Positions 44,607 through 52,941 of a stretch of 64,000 nt of DNA are shown here, piece by piece. The DNA is from Weizmannia acidilactici (GTDB lineage: Bacteria; Bacillota; Bacilli; Bacillales; Bacillaceae_C), in contig NZ_BKZP01000009.1 in NCBI RefSeq assembly GCF_008974185.1, forward strand, positions 1 to 64,000, given 5' to 3'. How positions within the stretch are numbered: position 1 is the stretch's first letter; each line of letters starts with the position of its first letter. Under the pieces are notes generated by a model. That model was not told the origin of the DNA. It was given only the letters and a program-made list of their open reading frames with translations, and searched no databases. The translations under genes were made by a program, and so were the position numbers.

Positions 44607-45387
44607 CGCGCGGAATTTATACCTCGTCCCGTACGTGCTGTGGATTGTCCTCTTCGTTGTGGCGCCGATTCTGCTCATTCTCTATTATTCTTTTTTTGAT
44701 ATTGAAGGCCATTTGTCACTTGTGAACTATGAAAAATTTTTCACGCCCGTTTATTTGAAAATGGCGCTGAATTCTTTTTGGTACGCATTTTTAATTACGG
44801 CTTTTACGCTGCTCATTTCGTATCCGACCGCGTATCTTTTGACAAAATCCCGGCATAAGCAGCTGTGGCTGTTGCTTATCATTTTGCCGACATGGATCAA
44901 CCTGCTGTTAAAAGCATATGCGTTCCTCGGCATTTTCGGCACGTTCGGCCCGGCCAATTCATTTTTGGAGTTTATCGGCATCGGGCAAAAGCAGATTTTA
45001 TTTACCGATTTCAGCTTTTTATTTGTTTCAACCTATATTTTTATTCCGTTTATGATTTTGCCGATTTATAACGCCCTGGAAGAATTGGATCCGGTATTTA
45101 TTGATGCGGCGCGCGACCTCGGGGCATCGAGATGGACCACTTTCCGCCGCGTCGTATTTCCGCTCACGTTGGACGGCGTCAAATCGGGATGCCAGGCCGT
45201 TTTTATCCCGTCCCTGTCGCTCTTTATGATTACGCGCCTGATTGCCGGAAACCGCGTCATTACGCTCGGCACTGCGATTGAAGAGCATTTCCTCGTCACG
45301 CAGGACTGGGGTATGGGTTCTGCGATTGCCGTCTTTTTGATCATTGCGATGGTCATCATCATGATCCTGACAGGAAATCGGAAGTGA
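44596..45387 (+). CDS. potB: Spermidine/putrescine ABC permease PotB
   Basis: 263 residues from the ATG behind GAAGAGGTG, inside the end of potA. It has six hydrophobic helices and the permease loop '[29 protein letters not shown]' (EAA motif, near residues 165-193) that contacts PotA. It forms the channel with PotC. Confidence 0.93.
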   Translation: MKINARNLYLVPYVLWIVLFVVAPILLILYYSFFDIEGHLSLVNYEKFFTPVYLKMALNSFWYAFLITAFTLLISYPTAYLLTKSRHKQLWLLLIILPTWINLLLKAYAFLGIFGTFGPANSFLEFIGIGQKQILFTDFSFLFVSTYIFIPFMILPIYNALEELDPVFIDAARDLGASRWTTFRRVVFPLTLDGVKSGCQAVFIPSLSLFMITRLIAGNRVITLGTAIEEHFLVTQDWGMGSAIAVFLIIAMVIIMILTGNRK

Positions 45388-45396
45388 GGGGTGAAC

Positions 45397-46200
45397 ATGA
45401 AAAGAAAATGGAAACTGTCAAACCTTTATCTGATCTTCGTCTTTATTGTCCTTTACGCGCCGATTTTCTACTTAATGTACTATTCATTTAATAAGGCCGG
45501 CAATATGCATGATTTTACCGGCTTCACCTGGGAATGGTATAAAGAAGTGTTCCACGATACAAGGCTGATGATTATTGTCATCAATACGCTTGTCATTGCG
45601 CTTCTTGCTTCCGCGATTTCGACCGTCATCGGCGTGATGGGGGCCCTCGCCATCCGCTTTGTGAAAAGAAGAAGGACGAAAAACACGCTGCTGTCTTTCA
45701 ATAATGTGCTCATTGTCAGCCCGGATGTCATTATCGGCGCATCTTTCCTGATTTTGTTTACGATTGCGGGGATCAAGCTTGGGTTTACATCCGTTTTGAT
45801 TTCGCACATCGCTTTTTGCATCCCGATTGTGGTGCTGATGGTGCTGCCGAAATTGCAGGAAATGAGCCCGACTTTGATCGATGCGGCGCGCGACCTCGGG
45901 GCAAGCCAGTGGGACGTGTTGTCAAAAGTCATTCTCCCGTATATTACACCGGGGATTTTTGCCGGCTTTTTCATGGCCCTGACGTATTCGCTCGATGATT
46001 TTGCCGTCACTTTTTTCGTCACGGGCAACGGCTACTCCACGCTTTCCGTTGAAATTTATTCGCGGGCGCGCCAGGGGATTTCGCTGACAATCAATGCATT
46101 GTCGACGCTGCTCTTTTTCTTCTCCATAATCCTTGTGATCGGGTACTACCTGATTAATCAGCGTCAGGCCCGCACAAACGGAATGGGGGTAAGAAAATGA
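45397..46200 (+). CDS. potC: Spermidine/putrescine ABC permease PotC
   Basis: 267 residues from the ATG behind AGGGGTG; a GTG two codons earlier is possible. Six helices and the EAA loop '[27 protein letters not shown]' are present, and 'YSLDDFAVTFFVTGNG' is typical of PotC. Its stop overlaps the potD start (ATGA). Confidence 0.93.
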   Translation: MKRKWKLSNLYLIFVFIVLYAPIFYLMYYSFNKAGNMHDFTGFTWEWYKEVFHDTRLMIIVINTLVIALLASAISTVIGVMGALAIRFVKRRRTKNTLLSFNNVLIVSPDVIIGASFLILFTIAGIKLGFTSVLISHIAFCIPIVVLMVLPKLQEMSPTLIDAARDLGASQWDVLSKVILPYITPGIFAGFFMALTYSLDDFAVTFFVTGNGYSTLSVEIYSRARQGISLTINALSTLLFFFSIILVIGYYLINQRQARTNGMGVRK

Positions 46201-47270
46201 AACAATTGGTGCGCGCTTTCGCCGCGGTTCTCGTTGTCGCGCTTGCCTTGCAGTTTCTCACGGTCCGCTTGAATAAAACGGAAGGCTACGCCGGCGGCAA
46301 CACTTTGACGATTTATAACTGGGGGGACTATATCGACCCGGCTTTGATCAAAAAATTTGAAAAGCAGACCGGCATCAAAGTCATCTACCAAACTTTCGAT
46401 TCCAACGAAGCGATGATGACAAAAATTTCTCAGGGCGGCACGACGTTTGATGTTGCGGTCCCGTCTGAATATATGATAGAGAAAATGAAAAAAGAGCACC
46501 TTTTAATCCCGCTCGACCATTCTAAATTGCCAAACTTAAAGTATATTGACCCGCGGTTTCTCAATTTATCGTTTGACCCGGGAAATAAGTATTCCGTTCC
46601 TTACTTCTGGGGCACGGTCGGGATTGTGTACAATTCGAGCATGCTGGGCGGCAAAAAAATCACAAGCTGGAATGATTTGTGGGACAAAGATTTGAAAAAT
46701 GAGATCCTGCTTGTGGACGGCGCCCGCGAAGTGATAGGCATGGGCCTCAACAGCCTGCACTACTCGCTGAACGATACAAATGAAAAACATTTGGAGCAGG
46801 CAAAAGCGAAACTTGATCGTCTGATGCCGAATGTGAAGGCGATCGTCGGCGATGAAATCAAGATGCTTTTGGCAAACGAGGAAGCTTCGATCGGCGTCGT
46901 ATGGTCCGGCGATGCGGCAGAGATCATGTCGGAAAACAAAAAACTGAACTATGTCGTGCCAAGCGAAGGCTCGAATCTTTGGTTTGACAATATGGTCATT
47001 CCGAAAACAGCGAAAAATGTGGACGGTGCCCTCAGGTTCATCAATTTTATGCTTGACCCGGAAAATGCCGCGCAAAATGCTGAGTATGTCGGCTACTCGA
47101 CGCCGAACAAAGCGGCGCTCAAGCTCCTGCCGAAATCGATCGCAGGCGATAAGCGCTTCTACCCGGACGTGGCGATGACGAAAAAGCTGGAAGTATACAA
47201 AAACCTCGGCAAAAAAAATCTCGCCCGGTACAACGAGCTCTTTTTGGAGTTTAAAATGCATACAAAATAA
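46197..47270 (+). CDS. potD: Spermidine/putrescine-binding protein PotD
   Basis: 357 residues. The N-terminal hydrophobic segment (about residues 4-22) lacks a lipobox Cys, so it is a membrane anchor or cleaved signal, as in other Firmicute PotD proteins. The mature part starts 'GGNTLTIYNWGDYIDP', with polyamine-pocket residues around 'YNWGDY', 'VPSEYMIEKM', 'VPYFWGTVGIVYN' and 'WSGDAAE'. It is the extracytoplasmic receptor of the system. Confidence 0.93.
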   Translation: MKQLVRAFAAVLVVALALQFLTVRLNKTEGYAGGNTLTIYNWGDYIDPALIKKFEKQTGIKVIYQTFDSNEAMMTKISQGGTTFDVAVPSEYMIEKMKKEHLLIPLDHSKLPNLKYIDPRFLNLSFDPGNKYSVPYFWGTVGIVYNSSMLGGKKITSWNDLWDKDLKNEILLVDGAREVIGMGLNSLHYSLNDTNEKHLEQAKAKLDRLMPNVKAIVGDEIKMLLANEEASIGVVWSGDAAEIMSENKKLNYVVPSEGSNLWFDNMVIPKTAKNVDGALRFINFMLDPENAAQNAEYVGYSTPNKAALKLLPKSIAGDKRFYPDVAMTKKLEVYKNLGKKNLARYNELFLEFKMHTK

Positions 47271-47275
47271 AGAAG

Positions 47276-47305
47276 CTGTCCCGCAAAGAGCGGGGCAGTT
47301 TTTTT
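47276..47305 (+). terminator. Terminator of potRABCD
   Basis: CTGTCCCGC (47276-47284) pairs with GCGGGGCAG (47290-47298), followed by T7. Confidence 0.9.
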
Positions 47306-47353
47306 AGAGGGGTACCGGGAGCGGCTGGGGCTGGAGGACGGTTACAGGAAAAA

Positions 47354-47520
47354 GACAATAGCCGGGAAATCCGCGGCCGGAATGTCTCAAAGAAGAGCCC
47401 AATTAGACAAATGACAGGAGGACCGCGGTAGAAATGTCTAATAGAGGGTCCAAATTAGACAAAAGTCGGAGGAGCCGGAACCGAAATGTCTCATAGAGGG
47501 TCCTAATTAGACATTTCAAG
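47354..47520. repeat. Tandem 52-bp repeat with hairpin units
   Basis: Full units 47382-47433 and 47434-47485, a partial third at 47486-47520 and a degenerate partial before 47382. Each starts ATGTCT and contains ATTAGACA. In unit 2 TGTCTAAT and ATTAGACA form a perfect 8-bp stem around 11 nt; in unit 3 AATGTCT pairs with AGACATT. It fills the gap between potD and the next gene. Confidence 0.85.
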
Positions 47521-47593
47521 CCAGCCAATGTAGCAACCTTCCAAATTAAATCCGGCCCCCAACCATCCTGTCTTGAGTCGGCACCGCCCCTCA

Positions 47594-48985
47594 TTACGCC
47601 CTTCTTTTTTCCATATCAATATACAAATTCCGGTAAGCTTTCGATTCGGAGTGCATGCCGAGCTCATGGTAGATTTTTGACAGCCATTTGACCGGATTCG
47701 GATCGTTCCCCTTTAATTCCATTTCCCAGCTGAAACATTCAATCGCTTTTTCATACTGCCCAAACTCAAAGTATAGTTCCCCGAGTGCCGATTGACGGTC
47801 GGGGTCGTCGGCCATTCCGTGCATTTGTTCCACTTTCCGGATTACCGGCAAAGCTCCAAGCGCCTGTTTAAACGGAAGAAGCCATTCTTTTATATAAGAA
47901 GTATCCCGGTTCCGGAACAGATGGGTTATACATTTTTCCAGGAATGTTTCCGCCTGTGCAGGGTGCCCGGCAAAGAACGGGGCAAGCCGGTTCAGCGGTT
48001 CAATGTCAACATCACCTTCATCCAAATTCCATGATGCGAGCATTTTCCAGATTTTTTCGGCTTGTTCCCCGCCAAGCTGCACTTGTGGATCGAGGACCAT
48101 TGGGATCAATTTCTCCGGCTGTTTCATTTTTAGATAATATTCCAGCAAATCTTCCTGCAGCGGTTGGTAATGGGGTGCGCGGGAATAGAGGTTTTCCAGC
48201 ACGGCCATTTTATCCTGTACTGCCAAATGCCCGTCCAGCAGATCCAGCAGGGCGGAGTAACCGGAATCCGATGGCGCCTGTTCCATTTTCCGGATCCACA
48301 ATACGGTTTCATCCAGCCAGCGGTTTTGTGAACGGAGCAGATTAACCAGCTTTTGAAAAGACGCTTCGTCATTCATTTCCTTATACAATATTTTTTCGGC
48401 ATAGAGGCTGTCTTTTTGGATCAGTTCTGGTGAGACCGTTCGGTACAGTTTTTCATATTTAATCAAGTTCAAATCGCGGGAAATTTGTTTGACCCAGCTT
48501 TGCTTCGGCGCAAAGTCCGTTAAAATGCGGAGAATGCGGGCGCATTGCAGCAATTGCCCGTTGCGGCGGTATTCATAAAAAATGGACTGGATATATTCAA
48601 ACAGCTTCCGTTTTGGGACAAATGATTCAAAAAATGTGGCAATCAAAGCAGTTTCATGGGGTGTAAACAATTTCTCAATTTTTCCTGTGAGGTGGTCAAA
48701 ACTGATTTTCTTAAAGTTGCGGTTTGCCTGGAAAAGAATGCGGATCAGCGGATCAGGTGCTTTAAACACGATGCCGTCCCGGAAAGCGTGGGCCAAAATA
48801 GAGCCTCTTTTGATTTTCGTTGTCGGCATGGCGTTTAAATACTGGTTCCGGTAAAAAAAGAGGTACCACAACCGGCCGTCATCCCCTGAAACCTCGACGA
48901 TTTTTCCCTGTAAAAAAACGGCCATCCTTTCGATCTCCGCCTGAACGGTGTGCTTATGGTCCATAATGGTCAATTGGGCTGCCAT
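47594..48985 (-). CDS. Uncharacterised helical-repeat (TPR-like) protein
   Basis: 463 residues, cytosolic, behind GAGGAGGGG. The N-terminal 110 residues are mixed alpha/beta ('QGKIVEVSGDDGRLWYLFF'). The rest is helical repeats, with TPR-like units in the C terminus ('ALGELYFEFGQYEKAIECFSWEMEL', 'WLSKIYHELGMHSESKAYRNLYI'). It is reminiscent of Bacillus YvcD, a TPR-type protein of unknown role. No catalytic motif is visible. Confidence 0.75.
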   Translation of the reverse strand: MAAQLTIMDHKHTVQAEIERMAVFLQGKIVEVSGDDGRLWYLFFYRNQYLNAMPTTKIKRGSILAHAFRDGIVFKAPDPLIRILFQANRNFKKISFDHLTGKIEKLFTPHETALIATFFESFVPKRKLFEYIQSIFYEYRRNGQLLQCARILRILTDFAPKQSWVKQISRDLNLIKYEKLYRTVSPELIQKDSLYAEKILYKEMNDEASFQKLVNLLRSQNRWLDETVLWIRKMEQAPSDSGYSALLDLLDGHLAVQDKMAVLENLYSRAPHYQPLQEDLLEYYLKMKQPEKLIPMVLDPQVQLGGEQAEKIWKMLASWNLDEGDVDIEPLNRLAPFFAGHPAQAETFLEKCITHLFRNRDTSYIKEWLLPFKQALGALPVIRKVEQMHGMADDPDRQSALGELYFEFGQYEKAIECFSWEMELKGNDPNPVKWLSKIYHELGMHSESKAYRNLYIDMEKRRA

Positions 48986-49181
48986 AAAATCCCCTCCTCG
49001 ATAGTTTGATTATAACATATAAAAAGGGAAAACATGTGGCAGGGTTTTAAGGCGTATGTGTCAAGTTTTTCTCGACATCGTTTAAAAATCAGTGATTTCC
49101 AGACACTCTCGTATAATAAGTTTCGATCCTACTAAATGAGTCAATATCCAGTTGAATGATTGTTCTTTGACAAGTGAATCT

Positions 49182-49215
49182 TTGATGTTTTCGGGGCGAG
49201 CCCCGAAAACATCAA
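49182..49215. other. 34-bp perfect palindrome
   Basis: TTGATGTTTTCGGGGC (49182-49197), GA, then GCCCCGAAAACATCAA (49200-49215) give 16 perfect pairs. It is in the 1-kb gap between the TPR gene and the BcaP-type permease gene, with no T run on either side to mark a simple terminator. The surrounding 49000-49400 looks like decayed DNA, possibly old insertion-sequence remains. Confidence 0.8.
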
Positions 49216-49411
49216 TTTGGGACTTGGGCGTTTCGTGATGTTCCTAGATAATGGTCTTAGGATCATTTGGGTTAACGCTGAGAACACTCTGTAGCTTTGA
49301 CTACTTAAAAAGTCTGCGTCCCCAGGTTTTTGCCCGACCTTCTAACCCGTAGGCTGTTCCTCCGGTGAACACTTTTTGTACACTTTTGGCTACCGCGCTT
49401 TGCTTGCTTCT

Positions 49412-49634
49412 CTGGATAAGGGCAATCCAAAAAGCCTTTAAACCGGGAATATGGGCACCTCTTTTTGATGATCGCGAAATTTACTCGCTTTCCGCAAGCG
49501 TCGCGAGCCTCCTCGCTTGTCCTTCAAACACACTGGGTCTCTTCTTGCTCGCTTTTCCCGCAGGAGTCTCAGGAATTAGCGATCATCATGTATTCTCAGC
49601 CTTTTAAAGGATTTTGGGATTGCCCCTTATCCAG
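49412..49634. repeat. Palindromic intergenic element, copy 1, with nested inverted repeats
   Basis: Outer arms of about 31 bp (49412-49442 and 49603-49634; CTGGATAAG/CTTATCCAG at the ends) enclose an inner element of about 124 bp with its own arms (GATGATCGC/GCGATCATC, 49467 and 49579). The inner core has the Bacillaceae intergenic repeat landmarks CTCGCTTTCCGC, GAGCCTCCTCGCTTG and CCCGCAGGAGTCTC. A second inner element is at 56676. No reading frame. Confidence 0.85.
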
Positions 49635-49959
49635 GTGAAGATATGAAAACCTAAAAATCTTGCTCAAATTCCCTATTGCCTATGAAGTGCTTGTATACAG
49701 GCTGATCGATCCCTATTTTTCCCTCGAGAAATATTTTACACATACTTTGAAGACACACTGAAGATCAGGGCGTATGGCTGCAAAAAAGTTTACAAAATAA
49801 AGATGAATAATAACACCAATTTGCAAGAAACCTTTACGATTAGGCCAAAAGGGTCCAAGGGAAATCCGCCTTCCAGTGTGTGAATGGGCAGGAATAAAAT
49901 GCAGGTTGTAACAATATCTTACAATGCTAAATTTTTAATAATTTAATTATATTTTTATA
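49635..49959. other. Gap before the BcaP-type permease promoter
   Basis: Apart from AT-rich sequence near the 3' end, I see no gene, repeat or regulatory structure in this stretch. Confidence 0.5.
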
Positions 49960-49987
49960 TTGATTAATTTTCAGTTAAAAGTATAAT
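49960..49987 (+). promoter_or_regulatory. Promoter with CodY-like box in the spacer
   Basis: TTGATT (49960-49965), 16 bp, TATAAT (49982-49987). The spacer AATTTTCAGTTAAAA (49966-49980) matches the CodY consensus AATTTTCWGAAAATT at 11 of 15 positions. A regulator bound there would block RNA polymerase. Confidence 0.6.
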
Positions 49988-50026
49988 AGAAAATGTAATC
50001 ATACTAATTTACTAGGAGGATACTAC

Positions 50027-51436
50027 ATGAGCATCTTTAAGACTAAAGCAATCACTCGTCTTGTAGAAGAAACGCAGGGCAAACAAGGGCTGAAAAAAGC
50101 GCTTAGCTCATTGGACCTTACATTGCTGGGAATCGGCGCCATTATCGGGACGGGTATTTTCGTCTTGACCGGTGTGGCTGCGGCGAACTATTCAGGGCCG
50201 GCACTCGTCATTTCCTTTATTTTATCCGGCCTCGCCTGCGCATTTGCCGCTCTTTGTTATGCGGAATTTGCGGCAATGGTGCCGGTAGCGGGAAGTGCTT
50301 ATACTTACGGGTATGCGGCGCTCGGCGAGTTTTGGGCATGGGTGATCGGCTGGGATTTGATCCTGGAATACGGCGTTGCGGTTGCGGCCGTTGCGATCGG
50401 CTGGTCCGGTTACGCGGTAAACCTGCTGAATAACATCGGCATCCACCTGCCAAAAGCACTGACGCTTGCACCGATGGACGGCGGCATCGTAAATCTGCCG
50501 GCAATCCTGATCATCGGCTTGATTGCATTGCTCCTGATTTCGGGCGTTAAAGAGACATCGCGTTTAAACGGCCTGATCGTCGGCATTAAAGTCGCAGTTG
50601 TATTATTGTTCATTGTACTGGCAGTCGGACATGTCAAACCGGTGAACTGGCATCCGTTCATGCCGTTCGGTTTCAAAGGCGTGATTTCCGGTGCCGCAGT
50701 GATTTTCTTTGCCTACATCGGATTTGACGCGGTATCGACAGCCGCGGAAGAAACGCGCAATCCGCAAAAGGATATGCCGCGCGGAATTTTGTATTCGCTA
50801 TTGATCTGTACGGTTCTGTATATCGTTGTTTCTGCCATTTTAACCGGGGTTGTAAAATACAGTATTTTCAGCAAACCGGAAGCTGCTTCTGCCCCTGTTG
50901 CTTATGCGCTGCAGCAAATCGGCATCCACTGGGGAGCGGCACTTGTTTCCGTCGGGGCGATCTGCGGGATCACTTCCGTACTGCTTGTGATGATGTACGG
51001 GCAGACACGCGTATTATTTGCAATGTCACGCGACGGGCTTTTACCTAAAGTTTTCGGAAAAGTCAGTGAAAAACATAAAACGCCGGCAACTTCCACTATT
51101 CTTGTTGCGATTGTAACGGCTGTGACTGCAGGTTTTCTGCCAATCAATATCGTTGCAGAACTGACCAATATCGGTACTTTGGTTGCGTTCGTCATCGTAT
51201 GCGCGGCTGTGATCGTTCTCCGCTACAAGCGCCCGGATCTTGAACGCCCGTTTAAAACGCCGTTCGTTCCGGTTGTTCCGGTCCTGGGGATTCTGGCCTG
51301 CGGCACATTGATTGCGGGGCTCCAGCCGGCAACGCTGATCCGCTTCGTTGTCTGGTTTGCAATCGGCATGGTCGTTTACTTCGCATATGGCTACAGGCAC
51401 AGCGCACTGCAGCTTGAAACAAAAAAATCAGCTTGA
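50027..51436 (+). CDS. Amino-acid permease, BcaP/YfnA-like (APC superfamily)
   Basis: 469 residues, 12 helices, CAT-type. Landmarks are 'LGIGAIIGTGIFVLTGVAAA' (residues 35-54), 'GYAALGEFWAWVIGWDLILEYGVA', 'FFAYIGFDAVSTAAEETRNPQKDMPRGI' (about 225-252), 'YGQTRVLFAMSRDGLLP' and 'RPDLERPFKTPFVP'. The B. subtilis homologues carry branched-chain and other amino acids. AGGAGG precedes the ATG. The CodY-like promoter site fits branched-chain amino-acid uptake. Confidence 0.87.
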   Translation: MSIFKTKAITRLVEETQGKQGLKKALSSLDLTLLGIGAIIGTGIFVLTGVAAANYSGPALVISFILSGLACAFAALCYAEFAAMVPVAGSAYTYGYAALGEFWAWVIGWDLILEYGVAVAAVAIGWSGYAVNLLNNIGIHLPKALTLAPMDGGIVNLPAILIIGLIALLLISGVKETSRLNGLIVGIKVAVVLLFIVLAVGHVKPVNWHPFMPFGFKGVISGAAVIFFAYIGFDAVSTAAEETRNPQKDMPRGILYSLLICTVLYIVVSAILTGVVKYSIFSKPEAASAPVAYALQQIGIHWGAALVSVGAICGITSVLLVMMYGQTRVLFAMSRDGLLPKVFGKVSEKHKTPATSTILVAIVTAVTAGFLPINIVAELTNIGTLVAFVIVCAAVIVLRYKRPDLERPFKTPFVPVVPVLGILACGTLIAGLQPATLIRFVVWFAIGMVVYFAYGYRHSALQLETKKSA

Positions 51437-51459
51437 ATAGAAAATCAATAATAAAAAAT

Positions 51460-51490
51460 GGACAGCCTGTGTGGGCTGTCCGTTTTACTG
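51460..51490 (+). terminator. Terminator of the BcaP-type gene, target of intron 1
   Basis: GGACAGCC (51460-51467) pairs with GGCTGTCC (51474-51481), then GTTTTACTG. The group II intron begins 9 nt after the stem. Confidence 0.85.
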
Positions 51491-52095
51491 GTGCGCCTGG
51501 CATGGCTGCACGCTATAGGGTGAAAGTCCCGAATCGTGAAGGCAGTAGTAGCGATAGCTAACGCAAGGGTGTCCGTAGTTATGCGGAATCTGAAGGAAGC
51601 GGGCGGCAAACCTCCGATTCTTGAGGAACACGAACCTCATATAAGGCTAGGTATTACTGGATGAGCTTACCAGACAAAGCAAAGTCCATACTGCCAAAGG
51701 TGATATAGAGTAAATGAGGCAGATAGGTGGAGGGAAATAGTCTTACCCGGTGATTGAAACGCCGACTCAGTTGGTAACCAGTCTAGTGATAGATTGATGA
51801 ACAATCAGAAGTCAGCAGAGGTCATCGTACAAATAAGGTAGCTCCTCATTTGGAAGGACTGAACTGAACCATGTTCAATGAAGCAGATAATCCAAAGATG
51901 GACTTACTCAGTGGACAGAAACGGTGAATTTCGTGGGAGACATTGAGAGGGCTGAGAACTAAAGTGGTTTAAGGAGAGACAGAAAAGCATAACGGACAGT
52001 GAGACTACCCGACTGACTTCATGGAACTGCCGTATACGGAACCGTACGTGCGGTGGTGTGAGAGGACGGAGGTTAGTTATCTCCTCCTACTCGAT
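51491..52095 (+). mobile_element. ORF-less group IIC intron, copy 1
   Basis: About 605 bp from GTGCGCC to CTACTCGAT. The sequence follows the Oceanobacillus iheyensis IIC intron closely (from memory): 'TATAGGGTGAAAGTCCCGAA', 'GGCAGTAGTAGCGATAGC', 'GGAATCTGAAGGAAGCGG', 'GAAGTCAGCAGAGGTCAT' and domain V 'GCCGTATACGGAACCG' with 'CGTGCGGTGGTGTGAG', then domain VI GGACGGAGGTTAG. Domain IV holds about 200 bp with no reverse transcriptase gene. In domain V the catalytic triad is TGC where copy 2 has CGC. It is inserted after a terminator, the usual IIC target. Confidence 0.88.
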
Positions 52096-52152
52096 TTTTT
52101 TTTGCAGTTTTTTTCCATTTGGTATGAAGTATGGTGAATATAATACAGATTA

Positions 52153-52200
52153 AACACCCCCCGATTGCGCAAATGCGTTCACTGCAATCGGGGGGGGTGT
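52153..52200 (-). terminator. Terminator of lutABC
   Basis: AACACCCCCCGATTGC (52153-52168) pairs with GCAATCGGGGGGGTGT (52184-52200). It follows the lutC stop codon directly, though the T run on the minus strand is weak. Confidence 0.75.
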
Positions 52201-52920
52201 TCACCTATCATTCACCACAAGATAAGCCGCTTTTACCGGGCCGTGGACGCCGACAATGAGGTTCATTTCGATATCGGCGGAGTTGCTTGGCCCCGTAATA
52301 AAATTAATGCAAGACGGAACCGTTTCGCCGTTTTTGATTTTCTCACGGATTTGGATGGCGGCCTGCGTCATGCGCGGCACAATCGTACTTTTCGGCACAA
52401 TTGCGATGTACGTTTTCGGCAGAAGGCTCACCGACCGGCCGCGTTCCTTGCTGCTGAACAGGACGACCGTGCCCGATTCGGCGAGTGTAATATCACTGAA
52501 CGTAATGCCGACATTCGCCTTCTCGCAAAGTTTGATATTTTTTTCGCCGATGGCCGGGTCCCACACATGCACATCCATCCCCATCTTTGGCCAGCCTTCT
52601 TGAATCAGCGGGGTTAAGCCGAATGTTTCGAACCGCTGATCATCCCAAAGCGAAACCGGCCCGCCGCCGTACAGTTCAACTACTTCATTCAGTTTTCCCG
52701 GCAAAGCCTTTACATCTGTTTCAAAAAAATCGACGTGGACGTTGAGCGACTGCTGCCTTAAAACTTCAAGCAGTTCTTCTTTGCTGGCCTGCGGCAACAC
52801 TTCATATTGCGGCTTGTGCTTGTAATCCGGGCGTTTTACACCTGAAGCCATTGGTTTTCTGCCGAGCTTGCCTGCAATGTTCGCTAAAAATGCGTCCCGA
52901 TTTTGGATGGTTCCGTTCAT
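52201..52920 (-). CDS. lutC: Lactate utilisation protein C
   Basis: 239 residues, LUD domain. Landmarks are 'GVTFSDITLAESGTVVLFSSKERGRSVSLLPKTYIAIVP' (about residues 133-171) and 'FITGPSNSADIEMNLIVGVHGP'. With LutA and LutB it forms the L-lactate oxidation complex that replaces Lld-type dehydrogenases. Last gene of lutABC; 21 bp after lutB. Confidence 0.93.
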   Translation of the reverse strand: MNGTIQNRDAFLANIAGKLGRKPMASGVKRPDYKHKPQYEVLPQASKEELLEVLRQQSLNVHVDFFETDVKALPGKLNEVVELYGGGPVSLWDDQRFETFGLTPLIQEGWPKMGMDVHVWDPAIGEKNIKLCEKANVGITFSDITLAESGTVVLFSSKERGRSVSLLPKTYIAIVPKSTIVPRMTQAAIQIREKIKNGETVPSCINFITGPSNSADIEMNLIVGVHGPVKAAYLVVNDR

Positions 52921-52941
52921 TTTGCTTGCCTCCTTACCCCC

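Noticed and set aside
49000-49400. Insertion-sequence remnant left of the palindromic element
   Set aside because: The text looks decayed and unlike neighbours but I could not recover a transposase frame, so it is not listed as a mobile element.
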